Positions 6,259 through 12,649 of a DNA stretch of 16,046 nt are shown here, piece by piece. Numbering within the stretch: the first letter of the stretch is position 1; the number at the start of each line of letters is the position of its first letter. The stretch covers positions 1 through 16,046 of the forward strand of contig DAHXOS010000010.1 of NCBI GenBank assembly GCA_027364775.1, in the 5' to 3' direction. This DNA is from a bacterium. Its GTDB lineage: Bacteria; Patescibacteriota; Microgenomatia; Daviesbacterales; UBA10151. Under the pieces are notes generated by a model. That model did no database searches, had not been told where the DNA came from, and was given only the letters and a program-made list of their open reading frames with translations. The position numbers were made by a program, and so were the translations under genes.

Positions 6259-6753
6259 ATGAAAATTAGACAGGCAACAAGAGCAGAAATAGGGGCTGTT
6301 TCAGAGTTGGCAACTAAATCATATATTCAGACCTTTAAGAATAGGTTTACTGCTGAGGAATTAGAAAAAAGAATTAAGGCCACCAGATCAATTGAGTTTT
6401 ATAACAGGGCTTTTAATAAGGACATTATTTTGCTGGCTGAAGAAGATGGAAAGTTAATAGGTTATGTTCAATTTGGAGAGCCAACTTTTGATGTTATTGA
6501 GACATCAGATGAAGATAAGGAGTTACAAAGAGCTTATGTTTTAGAAGATTACCAGGGAAAAGGTATAGGTACTGCTTTAATAAAATCAGCTTTTGAGCAC
6601 CCTATTTTAAAGAATGCTAAAAATATTTATTTAGATGTTTGGGATAAAAATTATAAAGCCCAAAAATTATATAAGTCTTTAGGCTTTGAATTTGTAGCAA
6701 AATGGGATGAGGATATTATAATGAGAAAAAGAAATATACACCAATCAGGATGA
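6259..6753 (+). CDS. GNAT-family N-acetyltransferase
   Basis: A 164-aa enzyme transferring acetyl from acetyl-CoA to an amine. The fold is recognisable from beta1 (MKIRQATRAE) to motif A, AYVLEDYQGKGIGTALI (92-108), whose QGKGIG (99-104) binds the CoA pyrophosphate, and motif B, NYKAQKLYKSLGFE (131-144). Its SYIQTF and ELEKRI pieces in helices 1-2 are like PaiA-type small-molecule or polyamine acetyltransferases; substrate cannot be fixed from sequence. It lies 80 bp upstream of a nucleotidyltransferase of aminoglycoside type with its own promoter, so the two are neighbours but not clearly one operon. No Shine-Dalgarno; apparently leaderless. Confidence 0.88.
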   Translation: MKIRQATRAEIGAVSELATKSYIQTFKNRFTAEELEKRIKATRSIEFYNRAFNKDIILLAEEDGKLIGYVQFGEPTFDVIETSDEDKELQRAYVLEDYQGKGIGTALIKSAFEHPILKNAKNIYLDVWDKNYKAQKLYKSLGFEFVAKWDEDIIMRKRNIHQSG

Positions 6754-6817
6754 TTGGCTAAACTCAATTTGTACTCAGCTAATTTCATTTAAGTCTGTTA
6801 TACCAATTTCTGTCTTC

Positions 6818-6826
6818 TGATATAAT
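6818..6826 (+). promoter_or_regulatory. Extended -10 promoter, 7 nt before the nucleotidyltransferase ATG
   Basis: TGATATAAT is a perfect extended -10 (TATAAT at 6821-6826), with 7 nt to ATG 6834. It copies the arrangement of the upstream acetyltransferase promoter in sequence and spacing. The -35 region (TTATAC, 6798-6803) is weak. Confidence 0.65.
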
Positions 6827-6833
6827 TTTTTGT

Positions 6834-7670
6834 ATGAATGAAGAAGAAGTTTTGAAGAAATTAGAAGATTGGGCTGAAAAGACTGAATCTGTTAGAGCAG
6901 TTATTTTAACTAGCTCTAGAGTCTCTCCTGATGCACAAGTTGATATTTTTTCTGATTATGATGTTGAGTTGTATGTTACTTCTTTAGAAGAATTTAATTC
7001 AGATGATTGGTTAAATACTTTTGGAAAAGTACTAGTAAAATGGCCCAAAAAACCTAGTTCTACAGGCTTTGGTGATAACTGGATTACCAGACTAATTATG
7101 TTTGAAAGTAGGTTAAGAATAGACTTTCAGATAACTGATAATAAAGAAATTAAAGAGTCAACCTATGATTTTGGATATAAGGTTCTTGTTGATAAAGATG
7201 GAATTACTACAGATATTTCTGAACCAACCTTTAAAGAGCATTTAGTTAAAAAACCAACTGAAGAGGAATTTTTAAATTTAGTAAACGATTTTTTTTGGGA
7301 TTCAACTTATGTTCCCAAATATCTTTGGAGAGGAAGCTTGTTTTTTGCAAAATATATGTTTTCTTCCTTACATTCTGAATACTTTGAAAAAATGATTAGT
7401 TGGTATATTGGAAGTCAAAATAATTGGAGTGTTAACACTGGTGCTCATGGGAAATATTTTGAGAAATATTTGGATAAAAAAACATGGGAAGAAATCAGAC
7501 AAACTTTTGCTGGAGCAGACATAGAAGAGAATTGGATTGCATTCTTTAAGCTTTTTGAATTATTTACTGAATTTGCCAGAGATGTAGCTAAAAAACTAGA
7601 TTATCCATATCCAGAAAAACAAGAAAAAAATCTCTTGAATTATCTTCACAATTCCAAAACTATTAAATAG
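6834..7670 (+). CDS. ANT(6)/AadE-like aminoglycoside adenylyltransferase family protein
   Basis: A 278-aa protein with the fold of streptomycin 6-adenylyltransferases (PF04439-like). An N-terminal nucleotidyltransferase domain carries LTSSR (25-29) in place of the usual GSR, then DIFSDYDVELYV with D41 and D43 as metal ligands, and RLRIDFQI with D97 as the third acidic residue. The helical C-terminal half (about 140-270) contains KYLWRGSLFFAKYM and NWSVNTGAHGKYFEKYL, matching the family's substrate-binding region. Length is close to the usual 280-300 aa. Related enzymes add AMP to streptomycin; whether this divergent member confers resistance or modifies another sugar is open. Apparently leaderless, flanked by an acetyltransferase and an aminotransferase. 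Confidence 0.85.
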   Translation: MNEEEVLKKLEDWAEKTESVRAVILTSSRVSPDAQVDIFSDYDVELYVTSLEEFNSDDWLNTFGKVLVKWPKKPSSTGFGDNWITRLIMFESRLRIDFQITDNKEIKESTYDFGYKVLVDKDGITTDISEPTFKEHLVKKPTEEEFLNLVNDFFWDSTYVPKYLWRGSLFFAKYMFSSLHSEYFEKMISWYIGSQNNWSVNTGAHGKYFEKYLDKKTWEEIRQTFAGADIEENWIAFFKLFELFTEFARDVAKKLDYPYPEKQEKNLLNYLHNSKTIK

Positions 7671-7673
7671 TGT

Positions 7674-7736
7674 TATAGGTGAGTGGCTGAACGCGGTTTA
7701 TATCCAGATAGAACAGACTTCTTTTGATCACCTGTA
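7674..7736 (+). terminator. Structured stretch after the nucleotidyltransferase: terminator or tRNA-like remnant
   Basis: TATAGGTGA (7674-7682) pairs with TCACCTGTA (7728-7736) over 9 bp with one wobble pair, closing a 45-nt interior, and is followed by TTATTTTT. The interior begins GTGGCTGAACGCGG, reminiscent of a D-arm of a serine-type tRNA, but no anticodon or T-arm can be built. It is best read as a terminator-like structure or a decayed tRNA. Confidence 0.3.
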
Positions 7737-7765
7737 TTATTTTTCACAAATAAAAAGTGTGAAGG

Positions 7766-7794
7766 TTGCTATTTACTTTTGATTCAACTATATT
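7766..7794 (+). promoter_or_regulatory. Promoter of the aminotransferase gene
   Basis: TTGCTA (7766-7771, 4/6), 17 bp, TATATT (7789-7794, 5/6). Transcription would start near 7801, so ATG 7806 would have a leader of about 5 nt. The promoter overlaps the in-frame TTG at 7779, which therefore cannot be the start. Confidence 0.65.
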
Positions 7795-7805
7795 ACTCAC
7801 CATAC

Positions 7806-8930
7806 ATGAAGAAGCAAGCATATCACGGAGGGGCATTTTTCCAGGCTATTGGTGAAGATTTTTCAACATTAGAAAAATACACCGACATTATAAGTGCTGA
7901 TGTTCTAGATGGTTGGTTCAATCCATCACCTAAAGTACTAAAAAAGATTAAACAGTTTCTCCCATTTATATTACGCACTTCCCCTCCGACTCACAGCGAT
8001 GGTTTAAAAGACATGATATCTTATTATAGAAATATTCCCAGGGAAAACATTCTTATGTCGGGAGGGTCTTCGGATATTATGTTTACATTTTTTCCTAATG
8101 TCTTGAAAAAAGGAGATTGTGTCTTAATACTTGATCCGATGTATGGTGAATATTCACACATATTTAATCATGTACTGGATGTAAAACTGCATCTTTTTAA
8201 ACTTAGAAAAGAGAATAGTTTTATAGTTAATTTAGATAATCTTTTGAAAGAGATAAAATTGAAAAACCCCAAAATGGTAGTTTTGGTTAATCCCAACAGT
8301 CCAACCGGTCAATATATTCCAAAGAAAGAATTAGTTAGTTTTTTAAGAAATATCTCTAAAAAAACAATCGTTGTTATAGATGAGACATATATTGATTATA
8401 TTGATAGCTCTTTATCACTTGAGGTAGAAGTTTGTAATTTTTCAAATTTAGCAATTATTAAATCTATGTCTAAAGCTTATGCATTATCGGGAGCTAGAAT
8501 TGGTTATCTAGTTGCAGATCAGGAAATTATAAATCAGGTTATGCAATTTGTTCCACCCTGGTCAGTTAGCTTGATAGGACAAATTGCAGCCATTGAAGCA
8601 TTAAAAGATACTAATTACTATCATAGGCAATATAGTAAGACTAATAATTTACGTAAAATGCTTGTGTCATATTTACAAAAAATACCTGATTTGAAAATTT
8701 ATAATTCTCAAGCAAACTTCATATTGGCAGAGATCTTAAACGATAAGGTTAGTTCTGAAGTATTAGTTAGTGAACTACGAAAAGAAAATATTTATATCCG
8801 CAATTGTGACTCAATGAGTAAGCAATTTCATAACCGATTTATTCGTATTGCAGTAAAAGATTCTAAAACCAATAAATTAATTGCACGAGCAGTTCAAAAA
8901 TTTTTTAATACTTATAATAACAAAGATTAG
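7806..8930 (+). CDS. PLP-dependent class I/II aminotransferase (HisC/CobD-like)
   Basis: A 374-aa fold-type I PLP enzyme. Landmarks are DGWFNPSP (35-42), SGGSSD in the cofactor phosphate region (85-90), NPNSPTG (162-168, N164 binds the pyridine ring), DETYIDY (192-198, D192 pairs with the ring nitrogen), KSMSKAYALSGARIGY (219-234) with K223 as the Schiff-base lysine and R231, and a C-terminal FIRIAVKD with the carboxylate-binding arginine. It resembles histidinol-phosphate aminotransferases and threonine-phosphate decarboxylases. No other histidine gene is near, so a biosynthetic His role is doubtful; an accessory role in amino-sugar, phosphonate or surface metabolism is possible. ATG 7806 is chosen because the promoter overlaps the upstream TTG at 7779. 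Confidence 0.85.
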   Translation: MKKQAYHGGAFFQAIGEDFSTLEKYTDIISADVLDGWFNPSPKVLKKIKQFLPFILRTSPPTHSDGLKDMISYYRNIPRENILMSGGSSDIMFTFFPNVLKKGDCVLILDPMYGEYSHIFNHVLDVKLHLFKLRKENSFIVNLDNLLKEIKLKNPKMVVLVNPNSPTGQYIPKKELVSFLRNISKKTIVVIDETYIDYIDSSLSLEVEVCNFSNLAIIKSMSKAYALSGARIGYLVADQEIINQVMQFVPPWSVSLIGQIAAIEALKDTNYYHRQYSKTNNLRKMLVSYLQKIPDLKIYNSQANFILAEILNDKVSSEVLVSELRKENIYIRNCDSMSKQFHNRFIRIAVKDSKTNKLIARAVQKFFNTYNNKD

Positions 8931-8993
8931 CTTCAAATGAAGTTTTTGGATAAAATCCCCTTTGGGTGCTCAACGATGAGCTCCTCGAACCAA

Positions 8994-9022
8994 TTATACA
9001 GGAAATAACTACTCTCTATAAA
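8994..9022 (+). promoter_or_regulatory. Promoter candidate for the three-gene cassette
   Basis: TTATAC (8994-8999), 17 bp, TATAAA (9017-9022, 5/6). A transcript would start near 9029, just before the intrinsic terminator at 9038-9069, making that hairpin part of its leader. The 145-bp gap 8931-9075 also holds a small perfect hairpin (8968-8981) and an 11-bp direct repeat, AAGTTTTTGGA, at 8940-8950 and 9021-9031. Confidence 0.4.
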
Positions 9023-9037
9023 GTTTTTGGACACAAG

Positions 9038-9069
9038 AACTACGCTTTTGCAACGGCGTAGTTTTTTTT
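9038..9069 (+). terminator. Intrinsic terminator or attenuator immediately before a start codon
   Basis: AACTACGC (9038-9045) pairs perfectly with GCGTAGTT (9056-9063) around a 10-nt loop, followed by an eight-T run (9062-9069). It is the clearest rho-independent terminator in the window. It ends only 6 nt before ATG 9076, so it may end the aminotransferase transcript, or act as an attenuator for the cassette, or both. Confidence 0.85.
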
Positions 9070-9075
9070 ATTGCT

Positions 9076-9729
9076 ATGAAACAACAAGATACAGTTTTAG
9101 ACACAATAGACAAAATGTACAACGATCCGTTAGGGATTGATGCAATGGTGAAAGCAAAAACGAAGGATGAACTAGTTAGGGCATTTGAAACATCTCGAGA
9201 GAGTTTTCAGGATTTATATGATCATCACACCCTTTTGGATCTCCAAGAGTTAGCCAAAAAAGTAAAGGAAGGAAAAAATGATGAAGAGACTACCAAGAAA
9301 TTTATGGAAAGACAGCAGGAAGTGCTGTGGGAAAACGGCGTTGTAAACGGTAAGACTATTGAAGGCTCAGTAAACAACTGGCATCAGAAACAGGTTCGCA
9401 AGTTACGAAAGCAACTTATTACAGAACATCAAGCGAACACAGCCTCTGAATTTATGCTTATTGATTTGGCCATCAGTGCCTATTTCCGTGGTCTTCATTC
9501 TGCAAGGATTTATAGTTGCATGGCCCAAAATAATGATAAGACGATTACATATAACCAACTACGTATAAATATGATGAAAGAGCTGAATAAGCAGATCGAT
9601 AATGCTAACAGACAATATATTTCAGTCTTAACTCTCTTGAAGGAGATGAAACAACCTCAGATAAATATAAAAGTACAATCCAAGCAGGCATTTGTGGGTC
9701 AAAATCAACAATTCAATAAAAATGCTTAA
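9076..9729 (+). CDS. Helical protein of unknown function, first gene of a mobile-looking cassette
   Basis: A 217-aa cytoplasmic protein predicted to be almost all alpha-helix and rich in K, Q and N. Recognisable stretches are ASEFMLIDLAISAYFRGLHS (123-142), QIDNANRQYISVLTLLKEM (173-191) and a tail QSKQAFVGQNQQFNKN (201-216). I believe this resembles hypothetical proteins seen beside zinc-ribbon genes in integrative elements of many bacteria, but that is from memory and needs a search; no function is known to me. There is no Shine-Dalgarno, and the start sits 6 nt after a terminator T-run. Internal ATGs at 9115 and 9145 are possible alternatives. Its stop overlaps the next ATG by 8 nt (ATGCTTAA). 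Confidence 0.75.
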   Translation: MKQQDTVLDTIDKMYNDPLGIDAMVKAKTKDELVRAFETSRESFQDLYDHHTLLDLQELAKKVKEGKNDEETTKKFMERQQEVLWENGVVNGKTIEGSVNNWHQKQVRKLRKQLITEHQANTASEFMLIDLAISAYFRGLHSARIYSCMAQNNDKTITYNQLRINMMKELNKQIDNANRQYISVLTLLKEMKQPQINIKVQSKQAFVGQNQQFNKNA

Positions 9730-10072
9730 TGATTTCGGAAAAAATTTTATGAAACGATTGTCTGTTGAGGAATGTCAAAAAATATCTATCTCCTACCTAA
9801 ATCAAGCCTCATTTGCATCCATGATGATTGAGGTAAATGGTCAGTTTATCAAGTTAACTAAGTCCAATTGTAACTATGGTGGGGATAGAGTATGGTTTTT
9901 ATGTCCCGCTTGCAACCGAAGAGTAGGAACATTATATCGTCGTCCTCTAAACACTCTTTTTCTGTGTAGAAATTGTAATAACCTCACCTATCAACTAAGG
10001 AAATATCACCGTTCTCCTTATGAACCTTATGTCAAAGCGATTAAGTCAACGAAAGGAGGTGATCTTTTGTGA
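9722..10072 (+). CDS. Small zinc-ribbon protein
   Basis: A 116-aa protein with a four-cysteine zinc ribbon: CPAC (61-64) and CRNC (82-85), with VWFL before it and NNLTYQ after it. Before the ribbon comes SNCNYGGDRVWF, a pattern I associate with short zinc-ribbon hypotheticals encoded in mobile regions. It may bind nucleic acid or a partner protein. ATG 9722 overlaps the previous gene's stop by 8 nt, which suggests coupling; a TTG at 9692 and an ATG at 9749 are other possible starts. The gene ends TTGTGA, sharing 3 bases with the GTG of the next gene, and its last codons carry a near-complete anti-16S sequence (AAGGAGGTGATC) for that gene. Confidence 0.75.
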   Translation: MLNDFGKNFMKRLSVEECQKISISYLNQASFASMMIEVNGQFIKLTKSNCNYGGDRVWFLCPACNRRVGTLYRRPLNTLFLCRNCNNLTYQLRKYHRSPYEPYVKAIKSTKGGDLL

Positions 10073-10230
10073 AGAATAAGAAAAAAATCCTCAAAGAACT
10101 GGAGTGGGACAAAAAAGAGGTGTACGAAGCCGATGCCAAGCTTGTTCAGCAAATTATCAAGAAAAAAGGTAAATCGAGCAAAATAGCCGCTTTTTATGAA
10201 GCCCTTGATAAAGTCCGAATAAAACTATAG
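10069..10230 (+). CDS. 53-aa basic protein of unknown function, third gene of the cassette
   Basis: GTG 10069 opens a 53-codon frame to TAG at 10228-10230. The start is backed by AAGGAGGTGATC (10053-10064), an essentially full complement of the 16S 3' end, the best ribosome site in the window. The product is Lys-rich: it begins MKNKKKILKELEWDKKEVYE and ends AAFYEALDKVRIKL, with a central QQIIKKKGKSSKI. Two helices flanking a basic turn could suit DNA or RNA binding, but there is no recognised domain. The GTG overlaps the zinc-ribbon stop (GTGA). Its codons use more GCC, CTG and GAG than the neighbouring genes, hinting at a different origin. Confidence 0.7.
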   Translation: MKNKKKILKELEWDKKEVYEADAKLVQQIIKKKGKSSKIAAFYEALDKVRIKL

Positions 10231-10267
10231 CGAACCACCTGCTTATTTAGTAAAATATGGAAGTAAG

Positions 10268-10273
10268 TATAAG
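10268..10273 (+). promoter_or_regulatory. -10 box of the S66 peptidase operon
   Basis: TATAAG (5/6) lies 9 nt before ATG 10283, so a transcript from it would be nearly leaderless. The -35 region is not convincing. Read-through from the cassette ending at 10230 is the alternative. Confidence 0.35.
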
Positions 10274-10282
10274 AAATACTAA

Positions 10283-11326
10283 ATGAGTATGAAAATGACA
10301 AAATTAAGTAAATTCCAAAAAGGCGATAAAGTCGCGATTCTATCTCCATCATTTGCAGCTCCTGGTAAATGGCCGAATATTTATGAGCTTGGACAGAAAC
10401 GATTAAAAGAAGTCTTTGGTCTTGTTCCTGTAGAATTTCCAGCAACAAAGAAATTAGGAGCTTCTAAAGAAGAGCGAACTAAAGATCTAATAGCAGCTTT
10501 TGAAGATAAAGAGATAAAAGGGGTTATTTCCTCACTTGGTGGAGATGATCAGATAACCTACATTAAAAATCTTCCTTCAGAGCCATTCGTCAATAATCCA
10601 AAACCCTATTTTGGTTATAGTGATAATACTCATTTCATGAATTTTCTGTGGTTAAATGGCATACCCTCTTATTATGGTGGTGCGCTATTTACACAATTTG
10701 CTGAGCAAGGGAACATTCATGAATACACGCTCAAATATTTGAAACTCGCATTATTTGAAGAAGGAGAAGTTGAACTTGAAGCCAGTAAAGAATATAACGA
10801 TGTCGGTTTAGATTGGAATGATCCAGAAAATCTAAATAAACATAGAAATTATGAACCTAACGCAGGTTGGATATGGGATGGGAATCAAAACGTTGAAGGT
10901 ATAACTTGGGGTGGTTGTGTTGAATCAATTGATGAAATATTCAGACATGGCGGAAGAATTCCTTCACTAGAAGATTTTGAAAACATTATTTTACTTGCTG
11001 AAACATCCGAAGAATTGCCACCGGCTGATTATGTCTATCGAGTTTTCAGAGCTTTAGGAGAAAGAGGTGTTTTAGAAAGAGTTAAGGGTATCTTGATTGG
11101 AAGACCAAAAGCTTGGGCATTCAATAAACAGAATAGTACGGAACAGAAAGAAGAATATCGCAAGCAGCAAAGAGAGGCCATTTTAGAAACTGTTAGAAAA
11201 TATAATCAGTCTATTCCAGTAGTACAAAATTTAGATTTCGGACATTCTGATCCACAAATCCCAATGCCTTATGGTATGCCAGCGCGTATAGACGCTGAAA
11301 ATAAGAAAATATTTGTTACTTTTTAA
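10283..11326 (+). CDS. S66-family serine peptidase (LD-carboxypeptidase/MccF type)
   Basis: A 347-aa cytoplasmic hydrolase (no signal peptide). The Ser-Glu-His triad of family S66 is clear: S113 in FGYSDNTH, E240 in LLAETSEE and H321 in LDFGHSDPQ; SSLGGDD (83-89) and TWGGCVES (208-215) also fit. LdcA members trim murein tetrapeptides; MccF members hydrolyse microcin C-like aminoacyl nucleotides and give immunity. The size and the aromatic inserted loop with W178, W196 and W198 lean towards the MccF side, because tryptophans in that loop stack on the nucleobase in MccF. This is inference. It heads a tight operon: the next ATG is 2 nt after its stop. No Shine-Dalgarno. Confidence 0.88.
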   Translation: MSMKMTKLSKFQKGDKVAILSPSFAAPGKWPNIYELGQKRLKEVFGLVPVEFPATKKLGASKEERTKDLIAAFEDKEIKGVISSLGGDDQITYIKNLPSEPFVNNPKPYFGYSDNTHFMNFLWLNGIPSYYGGALFTQFAEQGNIHEYTLKYLKLALFEEGEVELEASKEYNDVGLDWNDPENLNKHRNYEPNAGWIWDGNQNVEGITWGGCVESIDEIFRHGGRIPSLEDFENIILLAETSEELPPADYVYRVFRALGERGVLERVKGILIGRPKAWAFNKQNSTEQKEEYRKQQREAILETVRKYNQSIPVVQNLDFGHSDPQIPMPYGMPARIDAENKKIFVTF

Positions 11327-11328
11327 AC

Positions 11329-12648
11329 ATGATAAACGAACTAATAAAGAAGATTACCGATCTCAAACAGCCTGACGTAACTCTAATTGTCGCAATCGAT
11401 GGAAGAGGTGGTTCTGGTAAGAGCACCTTAGCTAATAATCTAAAAGAGAAATTAGAAAATGTAAGCATTATTCATTTAGATGATTTTGCGTATCCAATGG
11501 GTGGAGCAGATAGACAAAGGCTTCTCGACCAAGTGATATTACCTTTAAAAGACAATAAGGAAGCTAAGTATCAAGAAAGAGATTTTAAAACTAAAGAACT
11601 AACTGATTGGTATGAAATACAGCCTGGAGGAATTGTCATTATTGAAGGAGTCATAACATTACACGACCTTTTGGAGAAATATTATGATTTCAAGATTTGG
11701 ATTGAAGTTTCTGCTGAGATAGGTTTTCAAAGAGGTTTAAAAAGAGATAAGGAAGAATATGGAATTGATACTGAAAAAGATTGGAAAGATAATTGGCTTC
11801 CAGAAGAAGAGAAAGCGATAGAAGAACAACAACCAATGAAAAAGGCTGATTTTATAGTTGATGGAATAAAAGATAACCTTCCTGAATCAGACTACGCAGA
11901 ATTCAATGATCCTCGTTTAGTAGCTATTTACAATACTGTTTGTGCTTTGGGTGATGAAAAGCAGTTTTATATAAAACTAGCAAAAGATCTTTCAGTAAAA
12001 ATTATTGTTGACCTTGGTAGCGGTACTGGATTACTAACTATTGATTTAGCAAATCTAGGGTATCAAATGATTGGAGTAGAGCCGTCTAATCTGATGCTCG
12101 AAGTGGCTCGCAAAAATTCCGAAGGATTAAATATAGAGTGGATTCAGGGAGATGCTAAATCACTCACAGAATTTAACGCTGATTTAGTAATAATGACTGG
12201 ACATGTTGCGCAATTTCACCTTGATGATGAAAGTTGGCAAAAAGCTTTAGCATCTATTTATAAAGCTCTTAAATCTGGCGGGTATTTAGCGTTTGAAAGT
12301 CGTAACCCAGCTGTTCAACCTTGGAATAAGAAAGACCAGGAAGGTAATACAGATTGGTATGCACCAAACTTTCATAGGACATTTCATGATCCAGTGGCAG
12401 GAGAAATTGACTATCGCTCAAAACTCTTAAAGGTTGATGGTGAGTTTGTTTTAAGTGAAGGTCACTATACATTTACTAAAAATGGTGAAGAATTAGTGTC
12501 ACGCAATGAATTACGTTTTCGTACTAGAGAAGAAATTACTAAATCATTAGAAAAAGCTGGATTTAATGTTGAAAAAGTGTATGGAAACTGGGATGGAAGT
12601 ATTGCTACCGATGAGAGTCCAGAAATGATTTTTGTTGCTAAAAAATAA
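11329..12648 (+). CDS. Fusion of a uridine-kinase-like P-loop kinase with a class I SAM methyltransferase
   Basis: A 439-aa two-domain protein. Residues 1-178 are a P-loop nucleoside/metabolite kinase: Walker A GRGGSGKST (25-33) with D24, HLDDF (49-53), IIEGV (104-108) and an arginine-rich lid QRGLKRDKEEYG. Residues 190-439 are a methyltransferase: DPRLVAIYN (194-202), motif I VDLGSGTGLL (227-236), acidic E251 in GVEPS, GDAK (274-277), MTGHVAQFHLDD (289-300) and AFESRNPA (321-328). Each half matches a family usually encoded alone. No start codon or ribosome site is visible at the junction, so it is a real in-frame fusion. It suggests phosphorylation and methylation of one small molecule, perhaps a nucleoside-like drug. 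Second gene of the operon, 2 nt after the peptidase and 1 nt before the next ATG. Confidence 0.85.
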   Translation: MINELIKKITDLKQPDVTLIVAIDGRGGSGKSTLANNLKEKLENVSIIHLDDFAYPMGGADRQRLLDQVILPLKDNKEAKYQERDFKTKELTDWYEIQPGGIVIIEGVITLHDLLEKYYDFKIWIEVSAEIGFQRGLKRDKEEYGIDTEKDWKDNWLPEEEKAIEEQQPMKKADFIVDGIKDNLPESDYAEFNDPRLVAIYNTVCALGDEKQFYIKLAKDLSVKIIVDLGSGTGLLTIDLANLGYQMIGVEPSNLMLEVARKNSEGLNIEWIQGDAKSLTEFNADLVIMTGHVAQFHLDDESWQKALASIYKALKSGGYLAFESRNPAVQPWNKKDQEGNTDWYAPNFHRTFHDPVAGEIDYRSKLLKVDGEFVLSEGHYTFTKNGEELVSRNELRFRTREEITKSLEKAGFNVEKVYGNWDGSIATDESPEMIFVAKK

Positions 12649-12649
12649 T

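Noticed and set aside
7779..7805. TTG 7779 as start of the aminotransferase
   Set aside because: It lies inside the TTGCTA-17-TATATT promoter, so it would not be on the transcript.
8953..8992. tRNA-like 5' half on the minus strand (GGTTCGA, D-arm-like GCTC/GAGC)
   Set aside because: No anticodon, T-arm or 3' acceptor strand follows; treated as a small hairpin (8968-8981).
10194..10448. 84-codon minus-strand frame
   Set aside because: Antisense to the start of the S66 peptidase and the end of the 53-aa gene; no supporting signal.
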